From an uncultured Anaerovibrio sp. (GTDB lineage: Bacteria; Bacillota; Negativicutes; Selenomonadales; Selenomonadaceae): DNA of 7,346 nucleotides. The stretch lies in contig CAAGDY010000080.1 in the NCBI GenBank assembly GCA_900768695.1, forward strand, positions 1-7,346, given 5' to 3'. The notes under the pieces were generated by a model, which saw nothing but the letters and a program-made list of their open reading frames with translations, made no database searches and was not told the origin of the DNA. Of the stretch, positions 1 to 5,242 are shown piece after piece (position 1 is the first letter of the stretch; each line of letters starts with the position of its first letter). The position numbers and the translations under genes are program-made.

Positions 1-96
1 ATCGAGTATTACCAGAAGGCTGGTCTTTATGTAGAGATTGATGGTCGTCAGGCAATCGACAAGGTTTTTGCAGACGTTGTTGAAACCCTGAAGTAA
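1..96 (+). CDS. adk: Adenylate kinase, C-terminal end (5' truncated by window)
   Basis: The window opens in frame 1 with 31 codons and a TAA stop. The visible peptide begins IEYYQKAGLYVEIDGRQ and ends VFADVVETLK. This matches the usual adenylate kinase ending: a 'yY..kG.l..idG.q.idkVfadi...L' helix-strand-helix that packs against the CORE domain. The enzyme interconverts ATP + AMP and 2 ADP in the cytoplasm. The nucleotide-binding P-loop and LID lie upstream and cannot be checked. Position supports the call, because adk normally sits between secY and infA in the spc region of Firmicutes. Here infA follows after only 11 bases. The map gene and the small KOW-domain gene found between adk and infA in Bacillus are absent. 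Confidence 0.9.
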   Translation: MEYYQKAGLYVEIDGRQAIDKVFADVVETLK

Positions 97-107
97 AAGG
101 AGTCATT

Positions 108-326
108 ATGTCTAAGCAAGATGTAATTGAAGTTGAAGGTAAGGTACTGGAGGCATTACCTAATGCCATGTTCCAGGTAGAGTTGGAGAACGGCCATGTA
201 GTTCTGGCCCATGTTTCCGGTAAGATTCGCATGAATTTCATCCGCATCCTGCCGGGTGACAAGGTAACTATTGAGCTGACGCCTTATGATCTGACTCGCG
301 GCCGTATCACCTATCGTTTTAAATAG
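108..326 (+). CDS. infA: Translation initiation factor IF-1
   Basis: This gene encodes a 72-residue protein, the normal length for bacterial IF-1, and is almost entirely one S1-type OB-fold. IF-1 binds the A site of the 30S subunit and assists IF-2 and IF-3 during initiation. Diagnostic stretches are the N-terminal 'DVIEVEGKVLEALPNAMFQVEL', 'HVSGKIRMNFIRILPGDKV' in the middle, and 'YDLTRGRITYRFK' at the C-terminus; together these carry the 30S-contacting basic residues. The start is well supported: AAAAGGAG at 95-102 lies 5 bases before the ATG, overlapping the end of adk. rpmJ follows after 44 bases, the conserved order at the spc/alpha junction. Confidence 0.97.
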   Translation: MSKQDVIEVEGKVLEALPNAMFQVELENGHVVLAHVSGKIRMNFIRILPGDKVTIELTPYDLTRGRITYRFK

Positions 327-370
327 TCAAAACAAGGCTTTTGGCAGTAATATGAAAGGGGCATAACGCA

Positions 371-484
371 ATGAAAGTTAAACCGTCGGTTAAACCTATT
401 TGTGAAAAGTGCAAGGTTATTAAGCGTAAGGGTCGCGTAATGGTTATTTGCGAAAACCCAAAACATAAGCAGAGACAAGGATAA
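371..484 (+). CDS. rpmJ: 50S ribosomal protein L36 (zinc-ribbon form)
   Basis: This 37-codon gene encodes the smallest ribosomal protein, which binds 23S rRNA of the large subunit. The protein starts MKVKPSVKPICEKCK and ends NPKHKQRQG. It carries the complete zinc-ribbon ligand set: Cys11, Cys14, Cys27 and His32. It is therefore the zinc-binding ('C+') paralogue rather than the zinc-free form made under zinc limitation. The length is exactly that of the family. AAAGGGG at 355-361 lies 9 bases before the ATG. The stop TAA (482-484) lies 23 bases before rpsM. Confidence 0.97.
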   Translation: MKVKPSVKPICEKCKVIKRKGRVMVICENPKHKQRQG

Positions 485-490
485 TTTTAG

Positions 491-510
491 AAGGAGGTGC
501 TTGATGTATG
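491..510 (+). promoter_or_regulatory. rpsM ribosome-binding site with two candidate ATGs
   Basis: A strong Shine-Dalgarno sequence AGGAGG (492-497) is followed by two overlapping-frame ATGs. One at 504 has 6 bases of spacing; the other at 508 has 10. Only 508 opens the S13 frame. The ATG at 504 opens a 12-codon frame that ends at TGA 540-542. The conserved start MARIAGVDLP fixes the real S13 start at 508, despite its less favourable spacing. Confidence 0.6.
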
Positions 511-876
511 GCACGTATTGCCGGTGTAGATTTGCCACGTGATAAGAGAATTGAGATTGCATTAACATATATCTATGGTATTGGTCTTACTACTTCCCAG
601 AAATTGCTGAAGGAGACCGGTATCAACCCTGATACCCGTACCCGTGATTTGACTGAGGACGAGGTTGTAAAGCTGCGTGATATCATTGACAAGAATGTTA
701 TCGTAGAAGGTGACCTTCGTCGTGAGCAGTCCCTGAATATAAAGCGACTCGTTGAGATCGGCTGCTATCGCGGTCGCCGTCATCGCATGGGTCTGCCAGT
801 TCGCGGACAGAATACTAAGAACAACGCACGCACCCGCAAGGGCCCTAAGAAGGCTGTTGCTGGTAAGAAAAAATAA
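508..876 (+). CDS. rpsM: 30S ribosomal protein S13
   Basis: This encodes a 122-residue protein, normal for S13 (about 118-124). S13 sits in the head of the small subunit, contacts the P-site tRNA and forms bridges to the 50S subunit. The N-terminus MARIAGVDLPRDKR is canonical. The helix-two-turn-helix region follows ('YIYGIGLTTSQKLL', about residues 22-35). The basic C-terminal tail has the family signature 'RRHRMGLPVRGQNTKNNART' (about residues 90-109), then a Lys-rich end that reaches toward tRNA. It is the first gene of the classical alpha operon; rpsK follows after 14 bases. The start at 508 was chosen by homology over an out-of-frame ATG at 504. Confidence 0.98.
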   Translation: MARIAGVDLPRDKRIEIALTYIYGIGLTTSQKLLKETGINPDTRTRDLTEDEVVKLRDIIDKNVIVEGDLRREQSLNIKRLVEIGCYRGRRHRMGLPVRGQNTKNNARTRKGPKKAVAGKKK

Positions 877-890
877 GGGAGGGCTAAAGA

Positions 891-1283
891 GTGGCAGTTA
901 AGAAGTCTGTACGTCCTAAGAAGAAGGACCGCAAAAATATTGAATTTGGTGTTGCTCATATCAGCTCCACCTTTAATAACACTATCGTTACCCTGACTGA
1001 TAAGAATGGTAATGCACTTTCCTGGGCAAGCGCTGGCGGCCTCGGTTTCCGTGGCTCCAGAAAGAGCACTCCGTTTGCAGCTCAGATGGCAGCAGAGGTT
1101 GCTGCAAAGGCTGCTATGGAGCATGGCTTGAAGCAGGTTGATGTTTACGTAAAGGGTCCTGGTGCCGGCCGTGAGGCAGCTATCCGTTCCCTGCAGGCTA
1201 CCGGCCTCGAGGTTAGCATGATTAAGGATGTTACCCCGATTCCTCATAATGGATGCCGTCCGCCGAAGCGTAGAAGAGTTTAA
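891..1283 (+). CDS. rpsK: 30S ribosomal protein S11
   Basis: This encodes a 130-residue protein starting at a GTG codon. AAGGGAGGG (875-883) lies 7 bases upstream and overlaps the rpsM stop. S11 lies on the platform of the small subunit near the E site and helps select mRNA. Family hallmarks are 'IEFGVAHISSTFNNTIVTLTD' in three short pieces (residues 17-37), 'GNALSWASAGGLGFRGSRKS' (about 40-59), 'VKGPGAGREAAIRSL' (about 88-102) and the C-terminus 'DVTPIPHNGCRPPKRRRV'. The N-terminal 15 residues are strongly basic, as usual. Length and C-terminus are complete, with rpsD 17 bases downstream. Confidence 0.98.
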   Translation: MAVKKSVRPKKKDRKNIEFGVAHISSTFNNTIVTLTDKNGNALSWASAGGLGFRGSRKSTPFAAQMAAEVAAKAAMEHGLKQVDVYVKGPGAGREAAIRSLQATGLEVSMIKDVTPIPHNGCRPPKRRRV

Positions 1284-1300
1284 TGGGAGGTGCAGAATAA

Positions 1301-1894
1301 ATGGCAATTGATAGAGTACCAGCACTGAAAAGATGCCGTTCTCTCGGCATTGAGCCAGGCGTTGTAGGTCTTGGCAAGAGTTCCAAGCGTCAGCCTCGCC
1401 GCACCCGTGGCAAGGTCAGCGAGTATGGCACTCAGTTGAAGGAAAAGCAGAAGGCAAAGTTCATCTATGGTGTACTTGAGAAGCAGTTCCGCGCTTACTA
1501 CACCAGAGCAAAGAAGATGCCGGGCATCACTGGTGAGAACCTGATCAGCCTTCTGGAGAGAAGACTTGACAATGTAGTATTCCGTCTGGGTCTGGCTGCA
1601 ACCCGCAAGCAGGCTCGTCAGGTTGTTCGTCATGGTCATATTACTGTAAATGGCAAGCGTTGTGACATTCCATCTGCACTTGTTAATGTAAATGATGTTG
1701 TTGCAGTAGCTGAGAAGGCTCGCGGTAACGCGTTCTTCAAGGCTTTGGCTGAGTCCAACAATGCGCTCAGCACTCCTGCCTGGATTACTGTTGGAGCTGA
1801 CAGCTTCACCGGTACTGTAAATCGTTTCCCTGCCAGCGAGGACTTCGATGTTCCTGTTGACAGCCAGGCTATTGTCGAGTTGTACTCCAAATAA
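1301..1894 (+). CDS. rpsD: 30S ribosomal protein S4, zinc-free form
   Basis: This encodes a 197-residue S4, close to the family's 197-209. S4 nucleates assembly of the 30S body by binding the 5' domain of 16S rRNA, and in several bacteria it represses its own operon translationally. The S4 RNA-binding domain is clear at about 87-150 ('RRLDNVVFRLGLAATRKQAR', then 'VRHGHITVNGKRCDIPS'). The N-terminal domain has 'SEYGTQLKEKQKAKFIYGVLEKQFR' in parts (about 40-64). Only Cys12 occurs in the first 100 residues, so the N-terminal four-cysteine zinc site of other S4 proteins is absent. The Shine-Dalgarno GGGAGGTG is at 1285-1292. In Bacillus rpsD stands alone; here it lies between rpsK and rpoA, as in many Clostridia, Negativicutes and Proteobacteria. 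Confidence 0.97.
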   Translation: MAIDRVPALKRCRSLGIEPGVVGLGKSSKRQPRRTRGKVSEYGTQLKEKQKAKFIYGVLEKQFRAYYTRAKKMPGITGENLISLLERRLDNVVFRLGLAATRKQARQVVRHGHITVNGKRCDIPSALVNVNDVVAVAEKARGNAFFKALAESNNALSTPAWITVGADSFTGTVNRFPASEDFDVPVDSQAIVELYSK

Positions 1895-1971
1895 TAATTT
1901 CTGTGTATTTTTTGCATTCGTTATCGGATATGTACATAGATGCATTGAGTTATTGAGGAGGGCAATTCCAC
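1895..1971 (+). other. rpsD-rpoA spacer with a 10-bp palindrome
   Basis: This is the longest gap inside the ribosomal cluster (77 bases) and is AT-rich compared with its flanks. It contains a perfect 10-bp palindrome, TATGTACATA (1929-1938). It also has an imperfect direct repeat, TGCATTCGTTATCGG (1913-1927) against TGCATTGAGTTATTGAGG (1941-1958). The second copy runs into the rpoA Shine-Dalgarno GAGGAGGG (1955-1962). No convincing promoter (TTGCAT at 1912-1917 lacks a well-spaced -10) and no terminator is present. It may hold an mRNA processing or regulatory element, but that is speculative. Confidence 0.3.
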
Positions 1972-2985
1972 ATGATCGAAATCGCAACACCTAAGATTGA
2001 GATACAGGAAAATAATGAGGATCTTTGCTATGGTAAGTTCGTCTGCGAGCCTATGACCCGCGGTTACGGCATCACCATTGGAAACAGCATGCGTCGCATA
2101 CTGTTATCCTCTATTCAAGGTGCAGCTATTACATCGGTGAAAATCGAGGGTGTGCTGCATGAGTTCTCCACAGTTCCTGGAGTTCGGGATGATGTTACCA
2201 ACATCATCCTGCACTTGAAGGAGCTATGCCTCAAGATGTATAGTGATGAGCCGAAAATCATCCGCATCGATGTAAAGGGTGAGAAGGAAGTAACGGCAGC
2301 AGATATTATTCATGATGCCGATGTTGAGATTCTCAATCCTGATTTGCACATTGCTACTGTCAATGAGGCAGGTTCCCTGAAGATAGAGATGGTGGTGGAG
2401 CATGGCCTCGGCTATGTACCAGCCGAAAAGAAAAAGACGCAGGATCATACCATTGGTGTAATCCTTGTGGATTCTATCTTCTCACCGATTCGTCGAGTAA
2501 ATTACAAGGTTGAGGATATCCGTGTTGGTGATGCTGTTGACTACGACAAGCTGACCCTGGAGGTATGGACCGATGGTTCCATCCAGCCGGAAAAGGCTGT
2601 CAGCAAGGCAGCAGCCATTCTGATCGGTCGTCTGAAGCTGTTCCAGAACCTGACCGTGCTTCCTGAGATTGAGGCAGCAGAGGACAGTGCAGCAGAGGCA
2701 GGCGGTGAGTCCCTCGCCAGCAGCCCTGAGATGGATTCAGTTCTGGCCACCAAGGTAGAGGATATGGATTTGACTGTCCGTTCCTTTAATTGCTTGATGC
2801 GGGCAGATATCAAGACTGTTGGTGACCTGGTAAGCAAGACTGAGGAGGAGATTATGAAGGTTCGTAATCTCGGCCGCAAGTCTCTTGATGAGGTTAAGGA
2901 CAAGCTGAAGTCCATGGGATTATCCTTAAAGGAAAGTGATGCTTCTGAGCTGGGTGATTATCTGGCAGACGATTCGGAAGCTTGA
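1972..2985 (+). CDS. rpoA: DNA-directed RNA polymerase subunit alpha
   Basis: This encodes a 337-residue alpha subunit, slightly longer than the Bacillus (about 314) and E. coli (329) proteins. The N-terminal domain (about 1-232) dimerizes and scaffolds beta and beta'. It includes 'GYGITIGNSMRRILLSSIQG' (31-50), 'VLHEFSTVPGVRDDVTNI' (61-78) and the 'VDSIFSPIRRVNYKVEDIRVG' region (166-186). An Ala/Glu-rich flexible linker (about 233-258) leads to the C-terminal domain. That domain has the DNA/activator-binding motif R270-S-F-N273-C274 and a helix-hairpin-helix 'VRNLGRKSLDEVK' (297-309). The extra length is in the linker and an acidic C-terminal tail (about 320-337). GAGGAGGG at 1955-1962 lies 9 bases before the ATG. 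rplQ follows after 38 bases. Confidence 0.98.
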   Translation: MIEIATPKIEIQENNEDLCYGKFVCEPMTRGYGITIGNSMRRILLSSIQGAAITSVKIEGVLHEFSTVPGVRDDVTNIILHLKELCLKMYSDEPKIIRIDVKGEKEVTAADIIHDADVEILNPDLHIATVNEAGSLKIEMVVEHGLGYVPAEKKKTQDHTIGVILVDSIFSPIRRVNYKVEDIRVGDAVDYDKLTLEVWTDGSIQPEKAVSKAAAILIGRLKLFQNLTVLPEIEAAEDSAAEAGGESLASSPEMDSVLATKVEDMDLTVRSFNCLMRADIKTVGDLVSKTEEEIMKVRNLGRKSLDEVKDKLKSMGLSLKESDASELGDYLADDSEA

Positions 2986-3023
2986 TTTACATTATTTTTT
3001 GATACAAGGAAAGAGGGAAATAA

Positions 3024-3371
3024 ATGGCTTATAGAAAGTTAGGTCGTGATTCTAGTGCCCGTAAGGCGCTTTTCAAGAGCATTCTGACTTCCTTCTTCAA
3101 GCATGAGCGCATTGAGACCACTGAGGCCAAGGCCAAGGAGATCAGCGGACTTGCAGAGCAGTTAATCACTCTCGCAAAGCGCGGTGATCTGGCAGCCCGT
3201 CGTCAGGCTATTGCTCAGCTTGCTGATGAGGATGTTGTAAGAAAGCTGTTTTCTGAGATTGTTGAGTACGACTCTGTCAAGAACCGTCAGGGCGGTTATA
3301 CCCGTATCCTGAAGCTGGGTGTTCGCCGCGGCGATGCAGCTCCAATGGTTATTCTTGAGTTGGTGAAATAA
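3024..3371 (+). CDS. rplQ: 50S ribosomal protein L17
   Basis: This encodes a 115-residue protein, the normal bacterial L17 size (about 112-130). It sits near the peptide exit side of the large subunit. Family signatures are the N-terminus 'YRKLGRDSSARKALFKSIL' (3-21), 'HERIETTEAKAKE' (27-39), 'ITLAKRGDLAARRQA' (48-62) and the C-terminal 'GGYTRILKLGVRRGDAAPM' followed by VILEL. AAGAGGG (3011-3017) lies 6 bases before the ATG. It is the last gene of the ribosomal cluster, and a strong hairpin terminator begins 12 bases after its stop. Confidence 0.98.
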   Translation: MAYRKLGRDSSARKALFKSILTSFFKHERIETTEAKAKEISGLAEQLITLAKRGDLAARRQAIAQLADEDVVRKLFSEIVEYDSVKNRQGGYTRILKLGVRRGDAAPMVILELVK

Positions 3372-3383
3372 TCATAGTATAAT

Positions 3384-3424
3384 AAGGCTGTTGCTTCAGT
3401 TTGAAGCAATAGCCTTTTTCTTTT
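3384..3424 (+). terminator. Rho-independent terminator after rplQ
   Basis: AAGGCTGTTGCTTCA (3384-3398) pairs along all 15 positions, with one G-U pair, with TGAAGCAATAGCCTT (3402-3416) across a 3-base loop. The right arm runs directly into a T-tract (TTTTTCTTTT, 3415-3424). This ends the spc/alpha transcript and separates it from the ECF genes. Confidence 0.95.
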
Positions 3425-3445
3425 GCCTGATTTTGCCGTTAAAGC

Positions 3446-3479
3446 ATAGTCAACTTAATTGCGTAATTTGGTTGACTGT
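3446..3479 (+). promoter_or_regulatory. Inverted repeat overlapping the ecfA1 promoter (putative operator)
   Basis: AGTCAAC (3448-3454) is the exact reverse complement of GTTGACT (3471-3477). An inner pair, AATT (3457-3460) and AATT (3465-3468), around GCGT extends the dyad symmetry. No T-tract follows, so it is unlikely to be a terminator. Its right arm contains the -35 hexamer of the promoter, a layout expected for a repressor-binding site. The regulator cannot be named from the sequence. Immediately upstream TTTTGCC is repeated at exactly 10-base spacing (3421-3427 and 3431-3437), but the first copy overlaps the terminator tail. Confidence 0.55.
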
Positions 3480-3500
3480 AATATCAGACGGAAGTAAAAT
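3472..3500 (+). promoter_or_regulatory. Vegetative-type promoter for ecfA1-ecfA2-ecfT
   Basis: A TTGACT -35 box (3472-3477) and a TAAAAT -10 box (3495-3500) are separated by 17 bases. Each box differs from the sigma-70/sigma-A consensus at one position. Transcription would be expected to start near 3507, giving a leader of about 33 bases before the ecfA1 ATG at 3540. Its place just downstream of a terminator makes it the natural start of a new transcription unit. Confidence 0.8.
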
Positions 3501-3539
3501 AGAGGCAGAGTGATTTGTAGTGTGCATAAGGAGCAGATA

Positions 3540-4376
3540 ATGGCTTTTATAGAATGCAGGGGTTTGTACCACGATTATAATGTCGGTATGGAAAATGAAT
3601 ACAGGGCTCTTGATAATGTCAGCCTGACGGTGGAAAAAGGGGAATTTGTGACGATTCTGGGCACCAATGGCTCCGGCAAGTCCACTCTGGCAAAGCATTT
3701 TAATGCCCTGCTGCAGCCAACTCAGGGAAAATGCCTGGTGGATGGCATTGATACATTGGAGGAGGAAAGGCTGTGGGACATCAGGAGCAGGGTAGGCATG
3801 GTATTCCAGAATCCAGACAACCAGATTATTGCCGCCATTGTGGAGGATGATATCGGCTTCGGGCCGGAAAATATCGGCATGGAGCCACACGAAATCAGGC
3901 GGCGGGTGACAGCTGCATTGAAAGCGGTAAATATGGAGGAATTTCGCCATTTTGCCCCACATCTCCTGTCCGGCGGGCAGAAGCAGCGGGTGGCTATCGC
4001 AGGGGCATTGGCCATGAATACGGAGTGCCTGGTGCTGGACGAGCCTACCGCTATGCTGGACCCTGTGGGCAGGCATGAGGTGATTGATACGGTGCATCGC
4101 CTGAACAGAGAGCAGGGGATTACAGTTATCAATATCACTCATTTTATGGAAGAGGCTGCCCTTTCGGACAGGATAATCGTCATGGACAGGGGTCGCGTTA
4201 TGAAGGAAGGAAGCCCGGAGGAAATATTTCAGAATATTGCCGGCATGAGGAAGCTGGGACTGGATGTGCCGGTGGCAACGGAGCTGGCTTACAGGCTGTC
4301 ACGGAAGGGACTGCAGCTGGACAGGGCGATTATTAATCAGGAGGCATTGGTAGAAGCATTATGTCGATTGAAGTAA
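3540..4376 (+). CDS. ecfA1: ECF transporter ATPase EcfA1 (CbiO-type)
   Basis: This encodes a 278-residue cytoplasmic ABC ATPase. It pairs with EcfA2 and EcfT to power uptake of vitamins or metal ions captured by interchangeable S proteins. All ABC motifs are present: Walker A GTNGSGKST (41-49), Q-loop Gln90 in VFQNPDNQ, signature LSGGQ (143-147), Walker B LVLDE (164-168), D-loop MLD (172-174) and switch His201. VFQNPDNQ and FGPENIG are typical of EcfA proteins, as is the C-terminal 'LGLDVPVATELAYRL' segment. In Walker A a Thr replaces the His I expect in many EcfA1 proteins (from memory). The ATG at 3540 has AAGGAG (3528-3533) 6 bases upstream. An in-frame GTG at 3510 would add 10 residues but lacks a ribosome site and lies next to the expected transcription start, so it was rejected. 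The end overlaps ecfA2 by 16 bases. Confidence 0.94.
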   Translation: MAFIECRGLYHDYNVGMENEYRALDNVSLTVEKGEFVTILGTNGSGKSTLAKHFNALLQPTQGKCLVDGIDTLEEERLWDIRSRVGMVFQNPDNQIIAAIVEDDIGFGPENIGMEPHEIRRRVTAALKAVNMEEFRHFAPHLLSGGQKQRVAIAGALAMNTECLVLDEPTAMLDPVGRHEVIDTVHRLNREQGITVINITHFMEEAALSDRIIVMDRGRVMKEGSPEEIFQNIAGMRKLGLDVPVATELAYRLSRKGLQLDRAIINQEALVEALCRLK

Positions 4377-5242
4377 AGAATATATCATATATATACATGC
4401 CAAAATCTCCCTATGAGCGCTTGGCACTGGATGATGTGACCATAACTATTCCGGAGGGGGAAATCACGGCCATAGCCGGGCATACAGGCTCCGGCAAGTC
4501 CACCCTCATTCAGCATCTGAACGGACTGATAAATCCCAGTAGCGGCAGCGTGCTGGTAGACGGGGTGGATATTGCCGGCAAGGGGAAGGATGCCAGGGCA
4601 GCCCGCCGCTTAGTGGGCATGGTTTTTCAGTATCCTGAGCATCAGCTTTTTGAGGAAACAGTAGAGCAGGATATTGCCTTCGGTCCGAAGAATTATGGAC
4701 TGACGCCGGAGGAGGTCAAAGAGCGTGTGCGCTTTGCCATGGACTTTGTGCAGCTGGACTACGATGAGTACAGCCAGCGTTCCCCTTTTCAGCTGAGCGG
4801 CGGACAGATGCGCAGGACGGCCATCGCCGGTGTGGTGGCACTGCGTCCCAAGTACCTGGTGCTGGACGAGCCTACAGCGGGGCTGGATCCCAGGGGGCGT
4901 GAGGAGCTGATGCAGCGGATATTGAAGCTGCACAGGCAGGAAAAGAATACCATTGTGCTGGTGTCCCACAGCATGGACGATATTGCCAGATTTGCGGATA
5001 ATGTGATTATCATGAACCGGGGCAGGGTCTTGATGGAAGGAACGCCACGGGAGGTCTTTGCGCGGGAGGATTTTATCCGTCAGGCGGGGCTGGATGTGCC
5101 GCAGATTACGAACATCGTCAAGTCACTGAAGGCCGAGGGGATGGATATACCCTCTGACATCTACACGATGGATGCGGCAGTGGATGCCATTGTCAGGGCT
5201 GTTAAAGGAAACAACAGGGCAGGAGGTGCGGAAAAATGTTGA
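4361..5242 (+). CDS. ecfA2: ECF transporter ATPase EcfA2 (CbiO-type)
   Basis: This encodes a 293-residue ABC ATPase, the second, non-identical ATPase of the ECF module. Motifs in order are Walker A GHTGSGKST (40-48), Q-loop Gln90 in VFQYPEHQLF, signature LSGGQ (145-149), Walker B LVLDE (166-170), D-loop GLD (174-176) and switch His203. 'QYPEHQLFEETVEQDIAFGP' (90-109) is characteristic of EcfA2 and separates it from EcfA1 (QNPDNQ). The C-terminal 'AGLDVPQITNIVKSL' segment parallels that of EcfA1. The gene starts inside ecfA1 (16-base overlap). GGAGG at 4340-4344 is 16 bases from the ATG, unusually far, so initiation probably depends on coupling to ecfA1 translation. No alternative ATG, GTG or TTG start lies nearby in frame. 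It overlaps ecfT by 7 bases. Confidence 0.94.
   Translation: MSIEVKNISYIYMPKSPYERLALDDVTITIPEGEITAIAGHTGSGKSTLIQHLNGLINPSSGSVLVDGVDIAGKGKDARAARRLVGMVFQYPEHQLFEETVEQDIAFGPKNYGLTPEEVKERVRFAMDFVQLDYDEYSQRSPFQLSGGQMRRTAIAGVVALRPKYLVLDEPTAGLDPRGREELMQRILKLHRQEKNTIVLVSHSMDDIARFADNVIIMNRGRVLMEGTPREVFAREDFIRQAGLDVPQITNIVKSLKAEGMDIPSDIYTMDAAVDAIVRAVKGNNRAGGAEKC

Noticed and set aside
780..1325. 181-codon minus-strand open frame across rpsM, rpsK and the start of rpsD
   Set aside because: It overlaps three highly conserved ribosomal genes and shows no family features. Such frames arise from codon bias on the opposite strand.
1912..1938. Possible internal promoter before rpoA (TTGCAT with TACATA)
   Set aside because: The spacing is about 15 bases and both hexamers deviate from consensus. 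AT-rich spacers give such matches by chance.
3510..3539. GTG at 3510 as an upstream start for EcfA1
   Set aside because: It lacks a Shine-Dalgarno sequence, lies within a few bases of the expected transcription start, and would add residues not typical of EcfA. ATG 3540 has AAGGAG at ideal spacing.
3450..4142. Long minus-strand open frame opposite ecfA1 and its upstream region
   Set aside because: It is antisense to a clear ABC ATPase, has no recognisable protein similarity or ribosome site, and reads across the terminator-promoter region. It is a shadow of the coding strand.
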